This document shows, in pieces, positions 7,458 through 13,813 of a DNA stretch of 43,760 nucleotides. Both the position numbers and the translations under genes were made by a program. Location: positions 1 through 43,760 of the forward strand of contig ADZZ01000716.1 of NCBI GenBank assembly GCA_000179315.1, in the 5' to 3' direction. The stretch comes from a delta proteobacterium NaphS2. Its GTDB lineage: Bacteria > Desulfobacterota > DSM-4660 > Desulfatiglandales > Desulfatiglandaceae. The stretch's first letter is position 1. Every line of letters starts with the position of its first letter. Under the pieces are notes generated by a model that searched no databases, had not been told where the DNA came from, and saw only the letters and a list, made by a program, of their open reading frames with translations.

Positions 7458-8648
7458 ATGATAAAACCCCATGGATCTGATACCCTGAACCCTTTGTACG
7501 TTGAAGATGACGCCAAGCGCGCCGAGCTGATGAAAGAAGCGGAAGGCCTTCCTTCCATCGTCATCAGTTCTGCCGCCGCCGGCAATGCCGTTATGCTGGG
7601 CTCCGGATATTTTAATCCGTTGACCGGTTTCATGAACAAGGCCGATGCCCTGGCCGTGGCCAAAGACATGCACATGGCGGACGGCTTTTTCTGGCCCACC
7701 CCCGTGCTCAACATGGTGGAAGATGCCAGCGCCATCAAAGACGCCAAACGCATCGCCCTTCTGGACCCCAATGTGGAAGGGAACCCCGTGCTCGCCATTC
7801 AGGATGTGGAAGCCATCGAGGAATATACTGATGATGAAATGAAGGAAATGACCGAGAGCATCTTCCGTACCCTCGATATGGATCATCCCGGTGTCAAAGC
7901 CTTCAATACCGTCGGCAAAATCGGCATTGCAGGTCCCATCCAGGTGCTCAACTATTCCTACTTTGACAAAGAATTCCCTGAAACCTTCCGCACAGCCGTT
8001 CAGATCCGCGACGAAATCGCCAAACGCGGATGGGAGACGGTCGTGGCATTCCAGACCCGTAACCCCATGCATCGTGCCCATGAGGGCCTGACCAAAATGG
8101 CCATGGAAGCCGTTAACGCCGACGGCGCCGTCATCCACATGCTGTTGGGCAAACTGAAACCCGGTGATATTCCCGCGGATGTTCGTGACGCCGCTATTCG
8201 TAAGATGGTTGAATTGTACTTCGAGCCCAATACCGCCATGATTACCGGATACGGTTTCGATATGCTGTACGCCGGTCCCAAAGAGGCCGTGCTGCACGCC
8301 GTATTCCGTCAGAACATGGGTTGCACCCATCTGATCGTCGGTCGTGACCATGCGGGCGTGGGCGATTACTATGGTGGCTTTGACGCTCAGACCATTTTTG
8401 ACGACATCACCAAAGAAGATCTGCTCATCGACATCTACCGCGGCGATCATACCGCCTATTCCAAGAAATTGGGCAAGGTGATCATGATGGGCAGTGTGAC
8501 CGACCACACCAAGGACGACTGGGTCTTCCTGTCCGGTACCAAGGTTCGCGAGATGCTGGCAGCCGGCCAGGATCTGCCCCCCGAATTTGCCCGTCCGGAA
8601 GTGGCCAAGATTCTGATGAATTACTACCAGTCGGAAGCCGCCAAGTAG
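7458..8648 (+). CDS. sat: sulfate adenylyltransferase (ATP sulfurylase)
   Basis: Catalyses ATP + sulfate to APS + pyrophosphate, the activating step of dissimilatory sulfate reduction in the cytoplasm. At 396 aa it is the single-domain homo-oligomeric form, without an APS-kinase extension. The substrate-binding motif QTRNPMHRAHE is at about residues 209-219, GRDHAG at 305-310, and the C-terminal FLSGTKVREML near 353. The start follows AGGAGA by 7 bases. It is monocistronic: debris lies upstream and a strong terminator 32 bp downstream. High-expression codon use (Gly GGC/GGT, Lys AAA, Thr ACC) contrasts with the neighbouring debris. No aprAB or qmo genes are adjacent in this window. Confidence 0.97.
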   Translation: MIKPHGSDTLNPLYVEDDAKRAELMKEAEGLPSIVISSAAAGNAVMLGSGYFNPLTGFMNKADALAVAKDMHMADGFFWPTPVLNMVEDASAIKDAKRIALLDPNVEGNPVLAIQDVEAIEEYTDDEMKEMTESIFRTLDMDHPGVKAFNTVGKIGIAGPIQVLNYSYFDKEFPETFRTAVQIRDEIAKRGWETVVAFQTRNPMHRAHEGLTKMAMEAVNADGAVIHMLLGKLKPGDIPADVRDAAIRKMVELYFEPNTAMITGYGFDMLYAGPKEAVLHAVFRQNMGCTHLIVGRDHAGVGDYYGGFDAQTIFDDITKEDLLIDIYRGDHTAYSKKLGKVIMMGSVTDHTKDDWVFLSGTKVREMLAAGQDLPPEFARPEVAKILMNYYQSEAAK

Positions 8649-8680
8649 TTCTGATCCCTGCGGATCAAGTTAACCGATAA

Positions 8681-8719
8681 AAAAAGCGCCCATCTGAAAT
8701 CAGGTGGGCGCTTTTTTTT
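8681..8719 (+). terminator. rho-independent terminator of sat
   Basis: Long stem 8681-8696 / 8701-8716 with an AAAT loop, one G-T pair in sixteen, core AGCGCCCATCTG / CAGGTGGGCGCT, followed by a T run to 8719. It begins 32 bp after the sat stop codon. Confidence 0.95.
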
Positions 8720-8940
8720 GTACCGAAACCTGCATGTCGCTATTAGCCGTTAGTTCAAAGTCGTCAGGCGGTTATATATTTTCTCTTCTATTGGAACTCC
8801 CACCGCATTTAAGAACGACGCTGCTGACATCAATTCAAAACCATCCATTTTCCAAATCATGCAAAATGATTCCGAGTTTCTGAATCATAAAACAGGGAAA
8901 CCGCCGGAAAAACGATTTACAAAAAAGCCGCAGTTCATTA

Positions 8941-8969
8941 TTGACTGTCACAATGTGACATGTTATATT
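8941..8969 (+). promoter_or_regulatory. sigma-70-like promoter with embedded operator palindrome
   Basis: TTGACT (8941-8946), a 17-base spacer, then TATATT (8964-8969). The spacer holds the perfect odd palindrome TGTCACAATGTGACA (8946-8960, centre 8953). The same RTCAC-N3-GTGAY design appears twice at 10279-10322 in front of the histidine kinase. A protein bound here would overlap RNA polymerase, so repression is the simplest reading. The probable target is the receiver-like gene at 9155. Confidence 0.65.
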
Positions 8970-8977
8970 AAAGGAAA

Positions 8978-9103
8978 ATGATGCAGTGGCAGAATTTTGT
9001 TGAAATCTGTAAAAGGTCAAAGAATATTTCCCTATTTACAATTAACAGGATGTCTATTTTGCTAACGGGGAAAAACAAGGTCGTCAATTTCATTGGACGA
9101 TAG
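8978..9103 (+). CDS. possible 41-aa leaderless small protein
   Basis: Two successive ATG codons at 8978 and 8981 open a 41-codon frame ending at TAG 9101. AAGGA (8971-8975) precedes it, and the predicted transcription start of the 8941 promoter would fall almost on the ATG, so a message would be nearly leaderless. The peptide is basic and hydrophobic-polar mixed, with no recognisable motif. It could equally be the untranslated leader of the receiver-like gene. Confidence 0.22.
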   Translation: MMQWQNFVEICKRSKNISLFTINRMSILLTGKNKVVNFIGR

Positions 9104-9154
9104 TGTGCTGTCTGATAGAGTTCGTAATTTATAGATAGAGAGGGGGTGACCTCC

Positions 9155-9553
9155 ATGTCAAAAATATTGCTTGTGGAGAGCTATCCCAACCTGGGTCATT
9201 TGTACCGTGAGATTCTGGCCGAAGAGGGGCATCACGTTTTTGTGACCTCCAGTTGCAAGGAGGCTGAGATTATTGCACGGAATAATGATATCGAATTGGT
9301 CGTAATCGACAAAAGCTCACCGGACAAATGTGCGGAAGAACTTTTGAGAACAATCAAGACCATCCAGCCCAATATCAATGCTGTATTGTGTCCACTGAAC
9401 AAATTTAACCGGAAGATCTATAGTGAGTTATGCGATGTAGGCTTTCTTAAAACATCCGATTATACAATTCTTCAGAGAAAAATTAGCGATTTGAATCAAA
9501 AATTTCCTGTCAGTGACCGGAAAAAATTTGAGAACCCGAGTCGAGTTCACTGA
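9155..9553 (+). CDS. stand-alone receiver-like (CheY-fold) protein, degenerate
   Basis: A 132-aa protein with the response-regulator receiver fold and no output domain. It shows strand 1 ILLVESYPN, helix LGHLYREILAEEG, strand 3 IELVVIDKSSPD with a candidate phospho-Asp at residue 52, and GFLKTSDY with the conserved-position Lys. The acidic pair after strand 1 is reduced to one Glu, so magnesium binding and phosphorylation may be weak or absent. ATG at 9155 is chosen because GAGGGGG ends seven bases earlier; a GTG at 9146 overlaps that site. The C-terminal 25 residues are polar and probably disordered. Its promoter carries the same palindrome as the kinase gene at 10.36 kb. Confidence 0.7.
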   Translation: MSKILLVESYPNLGHLYREILAEEGHHVFVTSSCKEAEIIARNNDIELVVIDKSSPDKCAEELLRTIKTIQPNINAVLCPLNKFNRKIYSELCDVGFLKTSDYTILQRKISDLNQKFPVSDRKKFENPSRVH

Positions 9554-9650
9554 ATGAAGCCCGCAAGATACCTGGCATTTTTATATATGGGGACATGCGC
9601 GTAGTGAGACACCCGTAGATTAACAAAGTCAAGAAATGCGTCTGCCAGGA

Positions 9651-10052
9651 TCAATTCGTTTCCGGATTGTCTTTCTTTTCCATGACGCATTTAAAAACCT
9701 TGCAGGTCCCGCAGATTTCCATCTTTTCATCCCAACTGTTACACAGTTTCCCATCACAAAAAGCGCCGTTCAGGAACCAGCAGGGTCCCTGCGCCTGAAA
9801 TTCCCAGGCAGGGCATTTTTTCCGTGATTCTTTGGAGCAATGCTTCATTTCCCAGCAGGGTAGAACGAGGTCTTGGCCTTTCACTTTCTGATAAAGCAAA
9901 AATAACGCCATCCGCTTAATTTGGGAGGGTACTTCCCTCCATCCCTGTTCGTATGCCTGTATGCTGCGAAGGGATGTCCCGAGAAGTGTTGCGAAGTCCC
10001 GCTGCGATTTTCCCAGGGTCTTACGGAGGTTGATGAAGTCTTCTTTCTTCAT
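9651..10052 (-). CDS. XRE-family regulator with Cys-rich C-terminal domain
   Basis: A 133-aa DNA-binding protein. Residues 5-45 form a Cro/CI-type helix-turn-helix (LRKTLGKSQRDFATLLGTSL, then the RSIQAYEQGWREVP recognition side). From residue about 64 follows a cysteine-rich segment with nine Cys in CWEMKHC, KKCPAW, GPCW, FCDGKLC, ICGTCKVFKC spacing. This resembles the Cys-Trp modules common in deltaproteobacterial regulators and is likely to bind a metal or Fe-S cluster, or to sense redox state (inference). It is divergent from the histidine kinase, with 310 bp between them. The three palindromes at 8946, 10279 and 10310 are natural candidate sites for it. Start has only a weak ribosome binding site. 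Confidence 0.8.
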   Translation of the reverse strand: MKKEDFINLRKTLGKSQRDFATLLGTSLRSIQAYEQGWREVPSQIKRMALFLLYQKVKGQDLVLPCWEMKHCSKESRKKCPAWEFQAQGPCWFLNGAFCDGKLCNSWDEKMEICGTCKVFKCVMEKKDNPETN

Positions 10053-10149
10053 GAAAATGTACTCTCAAAAAACCGCGTCACCGGTTGCCGATTTTTCTAT
10101 CATCATTGTGTATAAACGATCTTCCCCGACCAAAACAAGGACTATTTTG

Positions 10150-10177
10150 TCCGTTCATAATCAGAAAGATGAACGGA
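10150..10177. repeat. 9-bp inverted repeat
   Basis: TCCGTTCAT (10150-10158) and ATGAACGGA (10169-10177) are perfect complements separated by 10 bases. It may be a second operator or an RNA hairpin in the XRE leader. It is not followed by a T run on the plus strand. Confidence 0.5.
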
Positions 10178-10269
10178 AAAGTGCTGCAACGCCATCACTC
10201 AAAAGGAAAACGATGAATCCGGCTTGGAGATGGAGGCTATGGCATTTCTTATCCATCAAGAAAAAAATC

Positions 10270-10323
10270 TTGAAAAATGTCACTGTGTGATAATATTATC
10301 AAGAAAAGCATCACAGAGTGATA
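10270..10323 (+). promoter_or_regulatory. kinase promoter with two operator-like palindromes
   Basis: TTGAAA at 10270-10275 and TATTAT at 10294-10299 (18-base spacer) form a likely promoter. GTCAC-TGT-GTGAT (10279-10291) lies in the spacer and ATCAC-AGA-GTGAT (10310-10322) just downstream of the start region. Their centres are 31 bp apart, about three helical turns, which suits two dimers on one DNA face. Both match the palindrome at 8946-8960. Confidence 0.6.
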
Positions 10324-10362
10324 TGACCTTGGGAAGATTCATCTCGCATCCAGGAGGAAACC

Positions 10363-11511
10363 ATGTCTAAAAAGAACACTGAACCCAATGGAGATGACAG
10401 GTTTTACCAAGCATTTATGGACAAAAAATCCATTGTCGATGGCATATCGGACCCTCTGATGGTATTGGATACCAAAACCTACCGGATCCTGGATGTAAAC
10501 AAGGCTTTCCAGGACACCTACAAAATAAACTCAGATCAAGTTCTCGGGAAAACATGCTATGAAATAACCCATCAGCGTAATTCACCTTGCCCGGAAAGTG
10601 TCGGCAATGCCGAGCTATGCCCTCTCAAAGAAACTGTTATGCGTGGTGCACCCGTCAGTACGGAACATATCCACAAAGACCAAAAAGGGAATAATGTTTA
10701 TGTGGAAATCACTGCGCATCCACTTATGGATGCTACCGGTGAAGTCTTTCGTGTCGTTCATCTGGCAAAAGATGTGACGGAACGCAGGCTGGCTGAAGAG
10801 ACTTTAAAAGAAAAGGTCACAAAGTCCGAGCACCTTGCGGCTCTAGGTCAGTTGGTGGCGGAAATCACCCACGAAATCAAAAACCCACTCCTGATGATAG
10901 GCGGGTTCGCGAAACAATTGTTTCGGCCGGTTGATGAGGCCACGAAAAAGAAAAAGTTGACCATCATTACGGAAGAAGTGGCGAGACTGGAGAAGCTTCT
11001 CAAAGAGTTGCGGGAATATTATTTGCCGAAAGACCCCGATTTCCAGGCTGTGAACGTGAAAGAAATGATGCAGAGGTTGTACCCGCTGGTGAAGAATGAA
11101 TGCGGGGATAAGGATATTGAAGTTGAATTGATATTGGATAAAGAGGATCTCACCGTGAATTGGGATCCCTGCAGATTAGAGCAAGTGTTCATAAATATTA
11201 TCAAGAATTCCATTGAAGCTGTGGAAAATAAGGGGAAGCTATCAATTTATGCAACGTTGTCCGATGACAAGGTAAAAGTTGTCATCAAAGACGACGGCTG
11301 CGGCATTCCAAAAGTCCATTTGGACAAAATTACCGATTGTTTCTTTACAACCAAGAGCTATGGAACAGGTCTCGGGCTCTGCAATTCAAAGAAGTATATC
11401 GACCAGCATGAGGGGAGCTCCTTTTCTATAGAAAGTGAAGAAGGCAAAGGTACAACATTCACAATAACGTTACCCCGCAAGGATCCCAACATCATGTCGT
11501 TGCGGCCTTGA
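10363..11511 (+). CDS. PAS-domain sensor histidine kinase
   Basis: A 382-aa cytoplasmic two-component kinase with no membrane segment. Residues 22-140 form a PAS domain with a CYEITH loop and a SPCPESVGNAELCPL Cys-rich insert typical of deltaproteobacterial PAS sensors. Residues 155-215 are the HisKA dimerisation domain with H-box ITHEIKNPL (His170). The ATPase has N-box NIIKNSIEA (Asn282), G1 DDGCGIP (310-316), F-box FFTTK and G2 GTGLGL (334-339), so all catalytic motifs are intact. AGGAGG precedes the ATG. There is no adjacent full response regulator; the nearest candidate partner is the receiver-like protein at 9155. The Cys pair suggests redox or metal sensing (inference). Confidence 0.92.
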   Translation: MSKKNTEPNGDDRFYQAFMDKKSIVDGISDPLMVLDTKTYRILDVNKAFQDTYKINSDQVLGKTCYEITHQRNSPCPESVGNAELCPLKETVMRGAPVSTEHIHKDQKGNNVYVEITAHPLMDATGEVFRVVHLAKDVTERRLAEETLKEKVTKSEHLAALGQLVAEITHEIKNPLLMIGGFAKQLFRPVDEATKKKKLTIITEEVARLEKLLKELREYYLPKDPDFQAVNVKEMMQRLYPLVKNECGDKDIEVELILDKEDLTVNWDPCRLEQVFINIIKNSIEAVENKGKLSIYATLSDDKVKVVIKDDGCGIPKVHLDKITDCFFTTKSYGTGLGLCNSKKYIDQHEGSSFSIESEEGKGTTFTITLPRKDPNIMSLRP

Positions 11512-11567
11512 TGGGCTATCGCCGCCATCCGTCCGGTATCTCAGGAAAAAAGTGAAGAAGAATTAAT

Positions 11568-11759
11568 CTACAATACGTCTTTAACCCTCCCCACCTGCCC
11601 ATCTTCAAGTCTCACCTTGATGCCGTGGGGATGGGTGGGGGATCGCGTCAGGATATCCTTTACGATCCCCACCGTGCGTTTGTCCGTGCGCTGGTTCGCT
11701 TTCGTGACAATGGAGACCTGCGCCCCCTTTTGGATGTTTTTCCGCCTTGCGCCGTCCAT
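11568..11759 (-). CDS. ywbE: YwbE family protein
   Basis: A 63-aa protein of the YwbE family, recognised from RRKNIQKGAQVSIV at the N-terminus, the RTDKRTVGIVKDILTRSP segment and the near-invariant HPHGIKVRLEDGQVGRVK C-terminus. Full family length, function unknown; the SH3-like composition suggests nucleic-acid binding (inference). Its first 100 bases overlap, in another frame, the last codons of the DEAD-box helicase, so the two are probably translationally linked. The ribosome binding site (GGGGGA about 12 bases upstream) lies inside the helicase coding region. Confidence 0.85.
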   Translation of the reverse strand: MDGARRKNIQKGAQVSIVTKANQRTDKRTVGIVKDILTRSPTHPHGIKVRLEDGQVGRVKDVL

Positions 11760-13447
11760 TTTTTCCCAGTCCCCCGATTTTTATGCGAACTGCTCGATTT
11801 TTCCTTCTTTTTCTCCGCATACCCCATGGAAACCCTTTTGCCGTCCAGGCTGGCCCCTTTCATGGATTTCATGACATGATCCGTCCAGGCGGTGTCCACT
11901 TCCAGGAAGGAAAATTCCCGCATCACCTCGATTTTTCCGATTTGATTGGAGCGAATACCGGATTTGTCACACACGAGCCTCGTGATGGCCCCCTTCTGAA
12001 TGTTATCCAACCGGCCCATATTGAGAAACAACTTCTGCGTCTCTGTCGGCTCTTTCGGGGAATACTTTGATGTTCTCTTTTCGGCGGGGGTCCTTTTTTC
12101 CGTCGATCCTCTTTTCTGAGGAGTGCGGGCGTTGATGTCTTCGGAACCCTTGTAATAGTCAAGGAAGCGATTGAATTCAATGGATACGAAATGCTGAATC
12201 AGTTGTTCCTTTGTGAGTCCGGCCAGGGTTTCGTATACGGGCGGGAGAAACGCGTCAATTTCTTCGTGGTTGACGTCAACGTCCACCAGCTTTTCCACCA
12301 TCCTGTAGAGTTGCTTTTCGCAGACGGCCCGGCCGCTGGGGACTTTTTCGTGCCGAAATCGGACACCTGTCACCTGTTCCACGTGGGCCAGTTTTCGATT
12401 CTCGCGGGTATTCATCAAAACGATTGAAGCGCCCGATTTTCCGGCCCGTGCGGTTCGGCCGCTCCGGTGGGTATAGGCGCCCGGTTCGTCAGGGAGATTG
12501 TAATGGATCACATGGCTGATATCATCCACATCCAGGCCGCGGGCGGCCACGTCCGTGGCCACGAGAATCTGCAGGCTCCTTTCCCTGAAGCGTCCCATCA
12601 CGTAATCCCGTTGTGTCTGGGAAAGATCCCCGTGAAGGCTTTCGGCGTTGTACCCGTCTCTGATCAACTTTTCAGCCACAGCTTGGGTTTCTTTTCGGGT
12701 CCTGCAGAAAACCAGGCTGAAAATGTCTGGATGATAATCGATGATCCGTTTGAGGGCCGGATAACGGTTTTTTTCCAATACCACGTATTTGAAATGGGAT
12801 ATATTCGAGGCGCCGCTGTTCTTTCGTCCAACGGTGATTTCCAAAGGGTCTTTCAAATAGTTTTGTGAGATCCTGGCCACGGGGGCCGTCATGGTGGCGG
12901 AGAAAAGCCAACTTCTTTTTTCAGGCGGCGTCTGCGCAAGTATTTCGTCCAGGTCCTCCTGGAACCCCATGGTCAGCATTTCATCCGCTTCATCCAAAAC
13001 CACATAATCGATGTCGTGAAGATTAACGATGCCCCTTTTAATCAGGTCCAGAAGCCGACCCGGCGTAGCCGTAATAATCTGGGCGCCTTTCTTGATTTGT
13101 CGGATTTGGGGTTCCATGCCCGCGCCGCCATAGACCGCGACAATTTTGGCATGCTCAACATACCGACTGTAACGGGCCAAATCCTTTGAAATCTGAAAGC
13201 ACAGTTCACGAGTGGGGCACAGAATGAGACCCTGAACCCGTGACGTTGAAAAATCGATCAATTGGAGCAGGGGAAGGCCGTATGCCGCTGTTTTGCCGGT
13301 TCCTGTCTGTGCAAGGCCTACCAAGTCTTGCCGGTTTTCAAGAAGGGCGGGAATGGCTTTTTTCTGTATGGGCGTGGGTTCTTTATACCCGAGATCCTGA
13401 ACTGCTTTAATGAGGCGAGCTTTCAAACCTAGTGTTTCAAAATCCAT
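11660..13447 (-). CDS. deaD: DEAD-box ATP-dependent RNA helicase (DeaD/CsdA type)
   Basis: A 595-aa RNA helicase that unwinds structured RNA in ribosome assembly and RNA turnover. Motifs in order: Q-motif TPIQKKAIP (25-33), walker A AQTGTGKT (46-53), PTREL (78-82), TPGR (128-131), DEAD (152-155), SAT (183-185), RGLDV, and HRSGRTARAGKSG near 330. The C-terminus has a DbpA-like RNA-binding domain (about 470-555, with VCDKSGIRSNQIGKIEV) and then a basic, low-complexity tail of about 40 residues. That tail is translated in another frame from the ywbE start. It could be a read-through artefact of a frameshift, but the overlap is also compatible with two real genes. An AT-rich promoter is visible upstream. 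Confidence 0.93.
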   Translation of the reverse strand: MDFETLGLKARLIKAVQDLGYKEPTPIQKKAIPALLENRQDLVGLAQTGTGKTAAYGLPLLQLIDFSTSRVQGLILCPTRELCFQISKDLARYSRYVEHAKIVAVYGGAGMEPQIRQIKKGAQIITATPGRLLDLIKRGIVNLHDIDYVVLDEADEMLTMGFQEDLDEILAQTPPEKRSWLFSATMTAPVARISQNYLKDPLEITVGRKNSGASNISHFKYVVLEKNRYPALKRIIDYHPDIFSLVFCRTRKETQAVAEKLIRDGYNAESLHGDLSQTQRDYVMGRFRERSLQILVATDVAARGLDVDDISHVIHYNLPDEPGAYTHRSGRTARAGKSGASIVLMNTRENRKLAHVEQVTGVRFRHEKVPSGRAVCEKQLYRMVEKLVDVDVNHEEIDAFLPPVYETLAGLTKEQLIQHFVSIEFNRFLDYYKGSEDINARTPQKRGSTEKRTPAEKRTSKYSPKEPTETQKLFLNMGRLDNIQKGAITRLVCDKSGIRSNQIGKIEVMREFSFLEVDTAWTDHVMKSMKGASLDGKRVSMGYAEKKKEKSSSSHKNRGTGKKWTAQGGKTSKRGRRSPLSRKRTSARTNARWGS

Positions 13448-13554
13448 TGTCGATAACGCTTAACCTTTCCCTTGCCTTCCCTTTCCGGAGACCGAATGCC
13501 ACTGTTAAAACACAGTATCCGGATCATTAATATATTTAAAAATATTTGAGAAAT

Positions 13555-13582
13555 AAGATAGATAGAAAAATTTCAATGTCAA
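13555..13582 (-). promoter_or_regulatory. candidate helicase promoter
   Basis: On the minus strand TTGACA (complement of 13577-13582), a 16-base spacer and TATCTT (complement of 13555-13560). This predicts a leader of about 100 bases before the helicase ATG, which would suit the long cold-responsive leaders known for deaD-type genes. Confidence 0.5.
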
Positions 13583-13649
13583 TTTCAAATTTTTGGGAAT
13601 TTTAGGTTGATTTTTGACAAAACTTCTGGGAATCGTTGCTTCTTACCGC

Positions 13650-13678
13650 TTGACTCATCACTGCATTTCTCATAGAAT
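13650..13678 (+). promoter_or_regulatory. pckG: pckG promoter
   Basis: TTGACT (13650-13655), exactly 17 bases, TAGAAT (13673-13678). Predicted start near 13685 gives a leader of about 130 bases containing the hairpin at 13706. Confidence 0.6.
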
Positions 13679-13705
13679 CCTAACAACTTTGGCCGGATCA
13701 AAAGC

Positions 13706-13725
13706 AAGCTCCGAAACCGGGGCTT
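13706..13725 (+). promoter_or_regulatory. hairpin in pckG leader
   Basis: AAGCTCCG (13706-13713), loop AAAC, CGGGGCTT (13718-13725): eight pairs including one G-U, followed by TATTT. It resembles a weak intrinsic terminator and could attenuate pckG, but no regulatory ligand domain is recognisable. Confidence 0.35.
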
Positions 13726-13813
13726 TATTTAAAGGATGTCACCTTCTTTTGATTTGGCTTTTTTAATAATATCTATTTTTTCAGTCCCTTTCCACAATTA
13801 GGAGATGAATGAT

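Larger units (their letters stand above)
8720..9154. other. intergenic region before the receiver-like gene
   Basis: About 435 bp of AT-rich sequence without a convincing large gene. It contains a weak ATCAT/ATGAT dyad near 8860-8880, a well-formed promoter with an embedded palindrome at 8941-8969, and a possible 41-codon open frame at 8978-9103. The rest shows nothing recognisable. Confidence 0.6.
10053..10362. other. divergent intergenic region between XRE regulator and kinase
   Basis: This 310-bp divergent control region has no gene. It holds a 9-bp dyad (10150-10177), one clear plus-strand promoter and two operator-like palindromes (10270-10323). No clear minus-strand promoter for the XRE gene was identified. 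Confidence 0.6.
13448..13813. other. divergent helicase/pckG control region
   Basis: This AT-rich 366-bp divergent region has no gene. It contains one good promoter in each direction (13555-13582 minus, 13650-13678 plus) and a GC-rich hairpin in the pckG leader (13706-13725). Confidence 0.6.

Noticed and set aside
7281-8507. 408-aa minus-strand open frame opposite sat
   Set aside because: It is the mirror of a highly biased coding gene and is rich in His and Gly, as antisense frames of such genes are. It has no ribosome binding site, and sat is unmistakable on the other strand.
7291-8816. GCATTTAAGAAC repeated on both sides of sat
   Set aside because: A 12-base match is expected many times by chance in a window of this size.
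11605-11820. 71-aa minus-strand frame across the helicase/ywbE overlap
   Set aside because: Third-frame shadow of two better supported genes; very basic and without motif.
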